Source: Clostridia bacterium
GTDB lineage: Bacteria; Bacillota; Clostridia; Christensenellales; UBA1242
DNA: 42,453 bases
Assembly (NCBI GenBank): GCA_009929275.1
Contig: SAAW01000008.1
Location: forward strand, 1-42,453
Direction of reading: 5' to 3'
Below, piece after piece: positions 1-9,832 of the stretch; the stretch's first letter is position 1, and every line of letters starts with the position of its first letter. The notes below the pieces were generated by a model. That model searched no databases and was not told the DNA's origin. It was given only the letters and a program-made list of their open reading frames with translations. A program made the translations under genes and the position numbers.

Positions 1-35
1 AGATATATTTAATATAGATAATGAGGTATGTCTTA

Positions 36-884
36 ATGAACAATCAAAACTTGTCACCAGGTAGGATTAAAATTTTAGAAAAAATTAAATCTTTTGAAAA
101 ACAAGGCCTTTGGAACAAAGATACTGAGGACGATCCAGAAGCCCCTGTTTTAATGCCCGACAAGATTGATTATTTAAACAAAAAACTGATCAACAAATTT
201 AGCAATAAATTTGCAAATTATATCGCAATTAAATTTTATGACAAAGAAATAAAAAAAGGAAATCTTATCATAAAAAATGTTGTTGGACTTGAAAACTATG
301 ACTCTGTCAAAGGCGGAGCAATCATCACTTGCAATCATTTTAATATCTATGACAACTATGTTATGTTCAAAGCCCTTCAAAAAAGGTTAGGCAAGAAAAA
401 CCTTTACAAAGTTATTCGTGAAGGAAATTACACAAATTTTCCCGGATTTTTTGGCTATTTATTTAAACACTGCAACACCTTGCCTTTGAGCAGTAATTTT
501 GAAACTATGAAAAAATTTATGAAAGCGGTGGAAACACTTCTAAAACGTGGCGACAAAATTTTGATATACCCTGAACAAGCCTTGTGGTGGAACTACAAAA
601 AACCTCGCCCATTAAAACCCGGGGCTTTCAATCTTTCTGCAATAAACTTTGTCCCAGTTATTCCCTGCTTCATCACGATGATAGACAGTGATAAAGTTGC
701 TCCTGACGGCTCTTTTTTTCAGGAATACACTCTTCACATAATGCCCCCAATTTTCCCAGACAAAAACAAATCTGTGAAAGAAAACTCAAAAGATATATGC
801 GAAAAGAACTATCAATTGTGGAAAGAAAAATACGAAGAAGTATACAAAATCCCTCTTACATATTTAACTGAAAATAATGATTAG
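36..884 (+). CDS. PlsC-like 1-acyl-glycerol-3-phosphate acyltransferase family protein
   Basis: ORF 21..884; ATG at 36 has GAGG about 9 nt upstream so is the likelier start. Contains CNHFNIYDNYV (HX4D-like motif region) and YPEQALWW, typical of PlsC family. Confidence 0.75.
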   Translation: MNNQNLSPGRIKILEKIKSFEKQGLWNKDTEDDPEAPVLMPDKIDYLNKKLINKFSNKFANYIAIKFYDKEIKKGNLIIKNVVGLENYDSVKGGAIITCNHFNIYDNYVMFKALQKRLGKKNLYKVIREGNYTNFPGFFGYLFKHCNTLPLSSNFETMKKFMKAVETLLKRGDKILIYPEQALWWNYKKPRPLKPGAFNLSAINFVPVIPCFITMIDSDKVAPDGSFFQEYTLHIMPPIFPDKNKSVKENSKDICEKNYQLWKEKYEEVYKIPLTYLTENND

Positions 885-990
885 AGTTGATAAAAATATA
901 TTAGACTAAAAATTGAATTGAAAAAATTATATAATTTATATTTTTTTAATTTAAAAAAAATTTATTCTTTATTAAAACAAAAAAAATAAA

Positions 991-1055
991 GCCGTGCGGT
1001 ATTAGTGTGAACCCCAATTAGTGGACAGTTCAGTATAAGACGGCTTTTTATATTT
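991..1055 (+). terminator. Terminator-like inverted repeat (GCCGT...ACGGC + T-tract) with a long interrupted loop
   Basis: gccgt at 991-995 pairs with acggc at 1040-1044, followed by tttttatattttttt; loop about 44 nt. Confidence 0.4.
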
Positions 1056-1185
1056 TTTTAATTTTTTATTATTAACTAAAAACAGCCAAACTTCCCTATT
1101 GCAATTAAACTTTTAAAGTGATAAAATTATTTTAAAAGAAAGACTTAATATTTTGTTGAGAAAATAAATTTTAAATCGAGAAGAA

Positions 1186-1611
1186 ATGAAAGTTGTTTTT
1201 AAAGATAAAAAAGATATATTTTTAGATATCAGTTTTGACAGTTTTAAAAATTACTATACTGTTAGAACTTTTTCCTTAAAAAATGTTCTACTTGGTCAAA
1301 TGACTTTTAAAATTGACCAAGAGAGTTTTACTAAAAAAATTTGGCTATACAAAATTGAAACTTATGGCGAAAATCAACATAATGGAATTGGCTCAAAAAT
1401 GATAAGCTTCTTGGAGAGATTCGCAATTCAAAAAAGGATTTACTACATTGAAGGCAAATACTTCCCTGAAAATGATAAGGCAAAAGATTTTTATGAACAC
1501 AGAGGCTATACAATTGAAAAAGACGGCTACGACTGGTTCGTTTGCAAAAGCCTAAATCATCAAGAAAATGTTGTAAAAATCCCACAAAATTCTCAACAAC
1601 TAGGTCTTTAA
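1186..1611 (+). CDS. GNAT-family N-acetyltransferase
   Basis: QHNGIGSKMISFLERFA (acetyl-CoA binding Q/RxxGxG/A-like) and FYEHRGY near the C-terminus. Confidence 0.65.
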   Translation: MKVVFKDKKDIFLDISFDSFKNYYTVRTFSLKNVLLGQMTFKIDQESFTKKIWLYKIETYGENQHNGIGSKMISFLERFAIQKRIYYIEGKYFPENDKAKDFYEHRGYTIEKDGYDWFVCKSLNHQENVVKIPQNSQQLGL

Positions 1612-1667
1612 ACTTTCAAATAATTATTTTTAATCATATATTTTTAATCATATATAAATAGTATTTA

Positions 1668-1698
1668 TTAAAAAAACAGGCTTTCACCTGTCTTTTTT
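1668..1698 (-). terminator. Intrinsic terminator downstream of tRNA-Asn (possibly bidirectional)
   Basis: Minus strand AAAGACAGG TGAAAG CCTGTTTTTTT; stem plus T-tract immediately after the CCA end. Confidence 0.7.
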
Positions 1699-1773
1699 TG
1701 GCTCCCCGGGCCCGGCTCGAACGGGCAACCTGTCGGTTAACAGCCGAATGCTCCACCATTGAGCTACCGAGGA
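1699..1773 (-). tRNA. tRNA-Asn (anticodon GTT)
   Basis: Reverse complement TCCTCGGTAGCTCAATGGTGGAGCATTCGGCTGTTAACCGACAGGTTGCCCGTTCGAGCCGGGCCCGGGGAGCCA: acceptor TCCTCGG/CCGGGGA, anticodon loop CTGTTAA, T-arm GTTCGAG, encoded CCA. Confidence 0.95.
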
Positions 1774-1842
1774 AAATCCGCATTTTTGAATGCATACATA
1801 TGATAGCAAAGGCAAATTAAAAAGTCAATGAAATTATTAGAA

Positions 1843-3624
1843 TTATTTCTTATTTTTTAGAGAATTAAGCATTTTTAACTTCCCTTCAATATATTCAAAT
1901 GCAGTCTTAAAAGGTTCTTCTGTGTCAAAATTTACATCGACAATTTTTAAAAGTTCTGTAGGAACATCAGTGCAACCAGAACTTAAAAATTTCTTGTAAT
2001 TTTGAACTGAAATTTTGCCTGACATTAAGTTTTTAACAATATTTATTGCTGAAATAAGACCTGTTGCATATTTATAGACATAAAATTCATTGTAAAAATG
2101 TGGGATTCTGCTCCACTCATATTTTACTTCGTCAAAAATTTTGACCTTTTTTCCAAAATATTTTTTAACAAGGTCAAAATAAATTGAATTTACAATTTCA
2201 GTGGAAATATCTTCGTTTTTTTCAATTTTTGAATGAATTATTTCCTCAAAATTTGCAAACATAGTTTGTCTAAAAATGGTGGAGTAACATTCAGACAAAA
2301 ATTGATTAATAAAATAAATTTTTTCATCGCTATTTTTTGCATTTTTTAACATATAATCATTAAGCAAAATTTCATTCACAGTGCTTGCAATTTCCGCCAA
2401 AAAAATTGTGTATCCCGAATTGACAGCACTTTGGTGTTTATTTGAATAGACACTGTGCATCGCGTGCCCTAATTCGTGTGCCAGAGTTGAAAGATCGTTA
2501 AAAGTTCCCACAAAATTGAGAAGAACTCTTGGCGTTTTTTTCGTCGCCATAGTCTCATATGCCCCACTCGCTTTATTTTCGGTTGGAAAAACGTCAATCA
2601 TTCTTTTTTCTGACATAAATTTGATATAATCAACATAATCGTCGCCCAATATTGCAAGGGCTGAACAAACAATATTAATGGCATTATCATAAGAATATTT
2701 GCTTTTTAACTTCAGGGGGCAAAAAAATAAATCGCTTAACTTAAACTGTTTTAGCCCATAAATTCTTTTTTTAATCTCAAAATATTTTTGATTAAGATGA
2801 AGATTTTCTTCAACATTTTTAACCAAATTATTATAAACATTTTCTCCCACTTCCTCATAAAACAAAGCACTTTCTAGCGAAGAATTAAACTTTCTCGCTT
2901 TAGCATAAAAAGCATCTTTTCTGACACTTCCCAAATAGTTCGAAGTGAGAAAATTGTTAAATCTTCCATGTGCTTGTTGCAATTCCTTATAGGCATTTTC
3001 TCGAAGTGTATCGTCAGGGCTTTGCAGATAGATCATCGCCAAACTGCTAGACATTTTCATATCTTTTCCTTTGCTATTTTTAACCAAATTATACTTTAAA
3101 TCACCATCTTCAAAATTGGAAAAAATACTTGAAAAATTGCTTGAAAAAGAGCCAGTCGCCGAAAGCAACTTCTCAATTTCTTCAGAAAGAGTGTGTTTTT
3201 TTGATTTTTTTACATCTCTTAAAATTTTTGTGAAGTCAGAAAACTCTTTGTCTTTCAACATTTCATCTAAAAACTTGTCATCTAATACACTTAATTGTGG
3301 TTCAATAAATGAAGATATTTCGTTTTTTTCTGTAAGTTTCTGCTCTATTTTGCTTAAATAAACCTGATATTTTGGATTTGAAATGTCAAGGTTAGACAAA
3401 CAATTAGCATAAATATAAAGCGCTTCCGCTTTGATTGATATTTTTTCAATGAGTCTAAAACAAGACAAAATTTGCTTTTTTTCACTTAATTTTCCATAAA
3501 AATCACTTATAACATAAATTTCATTTGAAAATTGTTCAAAATTTTTGTTCCAATCATCATCATTTTTAAAATAATCTTCAAATGACCATTTATATTTGTC
3601 TTGAATTTCACTTCTTTTTTTCAT
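1843..3624 (-). CDS. pepF: Oligoendopeptidase F (M3 metallopeptidase)
   Basis: 593 aa; zinc motif HELGHAMHS, plus flanking STLAHELGHAMHSVYSN typical of PepF. Confidence 0.9.
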   Translation of the reverse strand: MKKRSEIQDKYKWSFEDYFKNDDDWNKNFEQFSNEIYVISDFYGKLSEKKQILSCFRLIEKISIKAEALYIYANCLSNLDISNPKYQVYLSKIEQKLTEKNEISSFIEPQLSVLDDKFLDEMLKDKEFSDFTKILRDVKKSKKHTLSEEIEKLLSATGSFSSNFSSIFSNFEDGDLKYNLVKNSKGKDMKMSSSLAMIYLQSPDDTLRENAYKELQQAHGRFNNFLTSNYLGSVRKDAFYAKARKFNSSLESALFYEEVGENVYNNLVKNVEENLHLNQKYFEIKKRIYGLKQFKLSDLFFCPLKLKSKYSYDNAINIVCSALAILGDDYVDYIKFMSEKRMIDVFPTENKASGAYETMATKKTPRVLLNFVGTFNDLSTLAHELGHAMHSVYSNKHQSAVNSGYTIFLAEIASTVNEILLNDYMLKNAKNSDEKIYFINQFLSECYSTIFRQTMFANFEEIIHSKIEKNEDISTEIVNSIYFDLVKKYFGKKVKIFDEVKYEWSRIPHFYNEFYVYKYATGLISAINIVKNLMSGKISVQNYKKFLSSGCTDVPTELLKIVDVNFDTEEPFKTAFEYIEGKLKMLNSLKNKK

Positions 3625-3672
3625 ATTATCTCCTTAAACTATTATAAGTAGTCACCAAATTTTATATTCGGC

Positions 3673-4557
3673 TTAAAAAAAGTTTACTATAATCCCAAGC
3701 AAAACTCCAAGCACATAAAGAGAGATTGCAATTAAGATATTTTCCTTCAATTTTTTGTTTAATCTAAAAAGTAAAATAAGTGCAATGCCCGCATTAACCG
3801 AAAGCCCTGCGATGCACGAGCCCAACGATATGTTGCCTATTATAAAAAGTTCGGTGATTAAAACAGATGCAGAACAGTTTGGAATCATACCCACAAGTCC
3901 TACCAAAAATGGCTGAAAAAAACCAAACGAGAGCATAAAATTTTTAACATTGTCTTCTCCAACATAAAAAATTAGAAGTCCAAAAATTATGTTAATAATT
4001 AAAATAAAAGAAAAGATTTTTAGAGAATGAATGAGGGGGTGAATTAAAATTTCTTTAACAGTTTTCTTTCCATCTTCAAGATGATGCTGACAACACCCAC
4101 AAACACTTTCTTGATGTCCATTGGCACCATTTTCTTTAAAAATAGGGGTAATTCTTCGTCTAAAGATAGCATCGAGAGTTATTCCAATTAAAACTGCATA
4201 TATAAATTTGATGGATAAGATTAAAATCATATCAACATATCTGTCTGGATTTGAAAGCAAAATGGGGAGTGCTTCGTCGGAAGTCGCAAGATAAATCGCC
4301 ATAAGAGAGCCAATTGTGATTATTCGCTTACTATATAAATCCGTCGCCACAACAGAAAATCCGCATTGCGGGATTAGCCCAAAGCCTGCACTAAAAACTG
4401 GTGCAAATTTTCCATTTAAAAGTTTGCTTGATTTATACTTTTTGAGAACTTTGTCTTCAAGCAATTCAATTAATATGTAGCACAAAACAATTACGGGCAA
4501 CATTTTGAGTGAATCCAAAACTGCTTCCAATAATACTTCTAAAATTTCAATAAACAT
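3673..4557 (-). CDS. Polytopic membrane permease, ArsP_2 / putative manganese or heavy-metal exporter-like
   Basis: Multiple TM segments; duplicated GLIPQCGFSV...GMIPNCSASV motif halves and CGCCQHH linker characteristic of this family. Confidence 0.6.
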   Translation of the reverse strand: MFIEILEVLLEAVLDSLKMLPVIVLCYILIELLEDKVLKKYKSSKLLNGKFAPVFSAGFGLIPQCGFSVVATDLYSKRIITIGSLMAIYLATSDEALPILLSNPDRYVDMILILSIKFIYAVLIGITLDAIFRRRITPIFKENGANGHQESVCGCCQHHLEDGKKTVKEILIHPLIHSLKIFSFILIINIIFGLLIFYVGEDNVKNFMLSFGFFQPFLVGLVGMIPNCSASVLITELFIIGNISLGSCIAGLSVNAGIALILLFRLNKKLKENILIAISLYVLGVLLGIIVNFF

Positions 4558-4653
4558 AGCAAAATCATATACTATTTTACTTTGATAGTAAAGAATTTTT
4601 TGACTCTTTACAAAGCCTAGAATAAAATGATATAATTATAAAGGATAAGGGAT

Positions 4654-5703
4654 ATGAATTATACAATTTTTAAACTAAGTTATATTTTATATTTACAAAA
4701 AAAGTATTATCCCACATTTAAACTTGGAGAAGAAAACATTTATGTTTTGCCACCAATTTTAAAACGAAGAGGGTTATTTTTTTCACTTGCATTTCCTGTT
4801 GCAAAAAGATTTGACAAAAACACAATTTCGCGACCTGTTGGCGTTATTTTGGTGAATAAAAATGCAAAAGAAAAATTCTATGATATGTCGGACTACGAAT
4901 TTACAAATTTTTCACAAGATTTTAAAAAGAAATATACCTACAAAACTTATGAACAAGAATACCTTAAAGTCACTTTACATCTTCTCTTGTCATGCTATCC
5001 AAAATTTTCTGTGATTAAGACAAAAGATTACACTGAAAAATATCTTGCACGCTTAAAAAATTCTTTTGATGAAAAATTTTGGAATTTTTATGAAGATTTG
5101 CAATCTAACAAAATTACATTAATTTCGAGCAAAGTGATTGATGAACGGAAACTTTCACTTAACAATAACTGTCAAAAAACTTATAAAAAATTGAAAATTA
5201 AAGAAAAAATTAAAAAAAAAGTTGATTTTGAGTTAAAAAACTTTGTTAGAAATGAAATTTGGAACACTTTTAAGAATAAAAATGCCTTTTCAAAACTTAC
5301 TTTTTTAGATTTATTGGGTGCGACATTAAAAAAGAAGTTTGAATTTATTGATAAAAATGATTTATTAAAGCAAAAAAAGTTTGAAGTAGTAAAAAACTAT
5401 GCTAAATCGGTTAATTTATTAAAAGTTGAAAATGAAAATATCAATTATTTAAGTAAACTTCTTATTATTTTTTTAAACTCAATGCTAATTGAAGAAAAAG
5501 AAAACAAAGTGATTGAATCTTTTGAAGTTCAAATTAAAGATTCTTGTGCTCTTTTTGATGAAGATTTGCCAAAAATTGAAGACATAAAAATCAGGAAAAT
5601 AATTTCCTCTTATAAAGAACAACTTATTAAAGACTATTCCACAGTTGACAAAAAATATCTTTCAAATGTTTTTTCTGCTTATTTATTTTTGTTTTTAAAT
5701 TAA
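4654..5703 (+). CDS. Hypothetical protein (lysine-rich)
   Basis: 349-aa ORF with RBS-like AAAGGATAAGGG upstream; no family recognised. Confidence 0.6.
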   Translation: MNYTIFKLSYILYLQKKYYPTFKLGEENIYVLPPILKRRGLFFSLAFPVAKRFDKNTISRPVGVILVNKNAKEKFYDMSDYEFTNFSQDFKKKYTYKTYEQEYLKVTLHLLLSCYPKFSVIKTKDYTEKYLARLKNSFDEKFWNFYEDLQSNKITLISSKVIDERKLSLNNNCQKTYKKLKIKEKIKKKVDFELKNFVRNEIWNTFKNKNAFSKLTFLDLLGATLKKKFEFIDKNDLLKQKKFEVVKNYAKSVNLLKVENENINYLSKLLIIFLNSMLIEEKENKVIESFEVQIKDSCALFDEDLPKIEDIKIRKIISSYKEQLIKDYSTVDKKYLSNVFSAYLFLFLN

Positions 5704-5734
5704 TTTTTATATTGCTTTTAAAATTAATTATATA

Positions 5735-6643
5735 TTAATTTTTCTTTTTATTATCATTATAAAAATCAAAAGCTTTCATAATTTCACTCAAATCATCTTT
5801 TGGATTGACTGCTTCCTTTAAGTCAAATCCCGTTGCATTTGGCGATAAATCACAAGTTACTCTTGAATGTTTTTCAGATTTTTCAACTTCATTTTCTTTC
5901 ACAGTTTTATTGCTTTTTTGAGAAAACATTATACTCTCAAAATTTGCTCCATTACTTGCCTTTCCCTTCGACAAAAATCTATCAAATTCGGCTAAATCAG
6001 GTTTTAACTTTCCATCTTGCTTTTTATTTTTGTCGGCAACGCTAACATTTTGAGCACTGGGGGAAGATATAACTTTCTGAGCAGTTCTTTCGTTTAAGTT
6101 ACTTTTTTCGATAGATTGAGACTGCTCTTTTTTCTTCACGACCTTGATTTGAGGTCGATTTTCTTCCGAAGGAACAGGAACTTTGTTGAAACCTATCATT
6201 TTTGAAAGTAGTTTTTTAATAGGATCTCCAGTTGTGCTTTCAATGATATTTTCTCGCTGAGCCTGAATATTGTTTTGCAATGAATTGCGACAATCTTGAA
6301 CCAATTGCAAAAATTCTTCTCTCTTAATTCTATCAATGTTGACTTCTTCATCTTTTAACAACATTTCCATTTTTTGATATAACATATTCAGTTTTTTCGT
6401 TTCAAGTTCATAGATATTTTTAGAACTATTTTCAATCACTTTTGCTCTTTCAACAGCACAAACAAGCGATGACATAAGTTCGTTGTCGGTGGAATTTGTG
6501 ATTTTATCGAGTTGGTCTTTTAAATAAAAAATTCTGTCTTTTTGCTCTGCAAGGTGAGATTCATAATCATATTTTAATCTGTCGATATAACTGTCAACTT
6601 CGATTTGACTGTATCCATGCTTAACAATCTTAAAATTATCCAT
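5735..6643 (-). CDS. DivIVA-domain protein with long low-complexity C-terminal region
   Basis: N-terminus FKIVKHGYSQIEVDSYIDRLKYDYE matches DivIVA F...GY...V..F/Y pattern; coiled-coil follows. Confidence 0.7.
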   Translation of the reverse strand: MDNFKIVKHGYSQIEVDSYIDRLKYDYESHLAEQKDRIFYLKDQLDKITNSTDNELMSSLVCAVERAKVIENSSKNIYELETKKLNMLYQKMEMLLKDEEVNIDRIKREEFLQLVQDCRNSLQNNIQAQRENIIESTTGDPIKKLLSKMIGFNKVPVPSEENRPQIKVVKKKEQSQSIEKSNLNERTAQKVISSPSAQNVSVADKNKKQDGKLKPDLAEFDRFLSKGKASNGANFESIMFSQKSNKTVKENEVEKSEKHSRVTCDLSPNATGFDLKEAVNPKDDLSEIMKAFDFYNDNKKKN

Positions 6644-6826
6644 CTACAACGGCTCCTTTAATTTTTAAAATAATTGTAAAATATTTAATTAATTAGTTAA
6701 AAAATATAAAAAATAAAAATCAACAAATTAATAAAATAATTTTTTGCATTTTTGAATTAAAATTGAAAAATTAATCTAAATTAACACTTTAAGTATAATA
6801 CTTTTAAACGAAATAATCAAAATATT

Positions 6827-8083
6827 TTACTTCCTATTTAAAACTACAAAACTTTCTATTTCAAAAGTTTGTGGAAAAATGTCAAAAATTTCAAAATTTA
6901 CGACTTCAAATTTGTCTTTTAGCAAATATATATTTTGCTTTAATGTATATGGATTACAAGAAATATACACAACTTTTTTTACGTCTGAATTTATGATTGC
7001 ATTAATAATATTTTTGTCAAGCCCGCTTCTTGGCGGATCAACAACAAAGGTGGCATTTGGAAATTTTTTTACAAGTTTTGGCAATAATAATCCACAATCT
7101 CCATTAATATTTTCAAGATTAAAAAGTGAATTTTCAATTTTAGTTTTTTCCGCGTCAAGCGATGCCGTTTTGTTAATCTCCACAGCAAAAACTTTTTCTG
7201 CCTTTTTAGCCATCACGGCACTTAAAAGTCCCGCTCCACTATAACCTTCGATGACAACCCCACCATCAATTTCTCTCAATATTCTGTTATATAATTTATC
7301 ACGGACATCGTCATTAATTTGCAAAAAAGAATGGGGCTTAACAAAGAAATTTATACCCAAAGCCTTTGAACAAATTTCTTTTTGACCACACACATATTGC
7401 CATTTGTCACCCAAAATTTTATTCTTTGAAGTGTTGAAATTTAAAAACAAACCAAACCTATTCCCAAAGGCACATTCTAACTTTTTGGCACAAAAATCCA
7501 AGTTTTTTGGGGTAATCTTGCACACTAATACTACAGAAACATAATTGTCGACTGCTCGAATAACTAGATGATTTATAGTTGAATTTTGTGTTTTTCCCAA
7601 ATATTCTCTAAATATTTTTAACACCATATTAATTTCATTTTTAGCCACCAAACATTCATCAACTTCAACAATTTCATTTGAATTTTTCTTTTGAAGCCCA
7701 ATTTTATCTCCATTCACAGCAAAAGAAACTTTGTTTCGATAGTGAATATTATTTTTTGATGAATGCGTAATAATTTCTTTTGAAAAAAAATCTAAAAAAT
7801 AATTTTTTATTATGTTTTTCTTAACTTTAAGAGCATTCTTTTCATCTGCAAACATAAAATCACAGCCACCACATTTGTCACACCAGACACATTTTGACAA
7901 GATTCTGATTGGAGACGGGTGGACAATTTTATTCAATTTTGTGTCGACAAAATTTCTTTTTTCGCTCTTTTCTAGCACATCAACATTTTCGCCTGTTAAA
8001 ACACCTTTCACACAATATTTTTTCCCATCAATGTATGACAGACCCTCTCCATTAATGTTTAATTCTTCAATTAATATTTTCAT
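6827..8083 (-). CDS. RumA/RlmCD-type RNA m5U methyltransferase
   Basis: CVWCDKCGGCDF cluster cysteines, VVDPPRSGLD, VYISCNPYTLKQN. Internal ATG (MKILIEELN) at 8083 preferred over 8101. Confidence 0.85.
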   Translation of the reverse strand: MKILIEELNINGEGLSYIDGKKYCVKGVLTGENVDVLEKSEKRNFVDTKLNKIVHPSPIRILSKCVWCDKCGGCDFMFADEKNALKVKKNIIKNYFLDFFSKEIITHSSKNNIHYRNKVSFAVNGDKIGLQKKNSNEIVEVDECLVAKNEINMVLKIFREYLGKTQNSTINHLVIRAVDNYVSVVLVCKITPKNLDFCAKKLECAFGNRFGLFLNFNTSKNKILGDKWQYVCGQKEICSKALGINFFVKPHSFLQINDDVRDKLYNRILREIDGGVVIEGYSGAGLLSAVMAKKAEKVFAVEINKTASLDAEKTKIENSLFNLENINGDCGLLLPKLVKKFPNATFVVDPPRSGLDKNIINAIINSDVKKVVYISCNPYTLKQNIYLLKDKFEVVNFEIFDIFPQTFEIESFVVLNRK

Positions 8084-8167
8084 AGTTTTATGATAGCACA
8101 CATGTAAAAAAAAGAAAACGGATTGTTTCCTAACTTGTTTTTAAACTAAAAATAGTCATTCTAAAAT

Positions 8168-8509
8168 TTAGATTACACCCAAACTAATCATAATTGCTTT
8201 GTTAACTTGTGTCATTTTTTGCTCGCTAATTTCACCAATTTTTTCTCTTAATCTTGTTTTATCAATCGTTCTAATCTGTTCTAGCAAAACAACAGAGTCT
8301 TTTTCAAGCCCATAGTCAAGATAAGATAGTTCAATGTGCGTTGGCATTTTTGCTTTGTCGAGTTTGCTCGTGATTGCTGCTGCAATAATCGTGGGGCTAT
8401 ATTTGTTTCCAATATCGTTTTGAACCACCAAGACAGGACGAATTCCCCCTTGTTCACTTCCAACCACAGGACTCAAATCTGCATAGTATAACTCTCCTCT
8501 TTTTATCAT
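8168..8509 (-). CDS. MazF/PemK/EndoA-family endoribonuclease toxin
   Basis: [32 protein letters not shown] typical MazF N-terminus. Confidence 0.9.
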   Translation of the reverse strand: MIKRGELYYADLSPVVGSEQGGIRPVLVVQNDIGNKYSPTIIAAAITSKLDKAKMPTHIELSYLDYGLEKDSVVLLEQIRTIDKTRLREKIGEISEQKMTQVNKAIMISLGVI

Positions 8510-8691
8510 AAAACTCCCCAGTCAACCAAAAATTTATATCTACTTTCTTTTGTTTTTTCCATAGCATATTCCGAATCCAAACTGCAACGTAACTGATAAT
8601 ATTTGTTTTTTGAATTCAAAAAAGAGCCTTCATTCATTATATGAGAAGATTTGCAATTAATGTTAAGTGCGATAATTTTTGTTTTTTTCAT
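8506..8691 (-). CDS. Small protein overlapping mazF; candidate non-canonical antitoxin
   Basis: [19 protein letters not shown]...KFLVDWGVL (61 aa from the internal Met); stop overlaps the mazF start as ATGA. Confidence 0.55.
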   Translation of the reverse strand: MKKTKIIALNINCKSSHIMNEGSFLNSKNKYYQLRCSLDSEYAMEKTKESRYKFLVDWGVL

Positions 8692-8746
8692 AATATAATT
8701 TTCTCCATCAAAATTAAAATTAATCAAAAAAATAAACAAAAAAAAT

Positions 8747-8774
8747 AACGCCAACAATTTAGCGTTTTTTTATA
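8747..8774 (-). terminator. Intrinsic terminator after acpS
   Basis: Minus strand AAAAACGCTAAATTGTTGGCGTTATTTTTTT; stem AACGC/GCGTT with T-tract. Confidence 0.55.
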
Positions 8775-8852
8775 ATATCAATTTGTTATTTTTAAATTAA
8801 AATAAAAAATTTTTTAAGTTTTTTTTCAAAAAATTATATTATATAAAAATAA

Positions 8853-9212
8853 TTACTCAATAACACAAATTGCCGTCGCAAAATTCTTCGTGTGACTGAT
8901 GCTAATTTCAATTTTTCTTCCCTTAAGAAGATTGTTTAGCCTAAGATTATTCGTGTTTATGAAGGGAGAACCATCTTTATTATGCATAATCTCGACATCA
9001 ATTGGAGATAAAAGTTTTCCAAATCCTGTTTTAAACGCCTTCGCCACAGCCTCTTTTGCACAAAAACAACCTGCAATATGCATTAAATTTTCCTTAAAAT
9101 TTTGAAAATATTGAATTTCATTTTGGGTAAAAATTTTTTTCATTTTATTTTCATTTTCACTCATATCAATAAATCTTTCAACTTCTAAAATGTCTATTCC
9201 AACACAATTCAT
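8853..9212 (-). CDS. acpS: Holo-[acyl-carrier-protein] synthase
   Basis: MNCVGIDILEVERF and FCAKEAVAKAFKTGF motifs. Confidence 0.9.
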   Translation of the reverse strand: MNCVGIDILEVERFIDMSENENKMKKIFTQNEIQYFQNFKENLMHIAGCFCAKEAVAKAFKTGFGKLLSPIDVEIMHNKDGSPFINTNNLRLNNLLKGRKIEISISHTKNFATAICVIE

Positions 9213-9222
9213 ATTATTTCTC

Positions 9223-9822
9223 CTAAAAATATTTTTTTAAACTTTGCAAAATATCGTCATTTTTAAAGCCTTTTGAAATTAAAAAACGATAAGACTTTTG
9301 TTTCATTTTTTCATCAAATTGTTTGTTTTTTAAATATTTTTCAAGGAGTTTGTTTATTGTTGATAATTCATCTTGAATGTTTTCTATATTTTCATTAACA
9401 ATTTTTTCACAAATGCCTTTTTGACGCATTTCAAATGCAATTTTCTTTCCACCACACAATTTACTTTTGAACTTTACAAAATTTTTTGCATAGACAGAAT
9501 CATCAACATATTTATATTCTTTTAATTTTTCCAGCACTTTTTGACATATATTAAGTTCAAAACCTTTCTTTAAAAGATAATCCCTTACTTCTTTTTCTGT
9601 TTTTTGCACTTTTGATAAATAGTTCCCTGCTTTTGCCATTGCAACAGAAATTTCACTTTCATTTTTAAAGTATTCAAGCATTTTTTCTGAAATTTCCTGA
9701 TTTTCTTTGATATAATTTTTCATTATTGTTTCAAGAGAAAGCCCGCAAATAAACTCGCCATCAGCAAATATGCTGACTCTATTTTTGTCTTTTTTTTGAA
9801 TTTCAATTTTTGTTATAATCAT
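9223..9822 (-). CDS. recX: RecX regulatory protein
   Basis: SVAMAKAGNYLSKVQKTEKEVRDYLLKKGF...YVDDSVYAKNFVKFK RecX pattern. Confidence 0.8.
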   Translation of the reverse strand: MIITKIEIQKKDKNRVSIFADGEFICGLSLETIMKNYIKENQEISEKMLEYFKNESEISVAMAKAGNYLSKVQKTEKEVRDYLLKKGFELNICQKVLEKLKEYKYVDDSVYAKNFVKFKSKLCGGKKIAFEMRQKGICEKIVNENIENIQDELSTINKLLEKYLKNKQFDEKMKQKSYRFLISKGFKNDDILQSLKKYF

Positions 9823-9832
9823 TTATCCCTCT

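Noticed and set aside
174-380. Opposite-strand ORFs inside genes (e.g. 174..380, 1331..1585, 3071..3361, 6879..7244, 10345..10710, 21109..21532, 26772..27134, 33925..34338)
   Set aside because: They lie antisense or out-of-frame within well-supported CDSs, lack convincing RBS and give low-complexity translations; treated as shadow ORFs.
1699-1773. tRNA-Asn as an integration (att) site for the T4SS locus
   Set aside because: It lies about 12 kb from the T4SS with housekeeping genes between and no repeated tRNA 3' end noticed near the locus boundary.
4558-4653. Metal-sensing riboswitch (yybP-ykoY type) ahead of the ArsP_2-like permease
   Set aside because: The upstream gap is under 100 nt and I could not identify the expected conserved elements.
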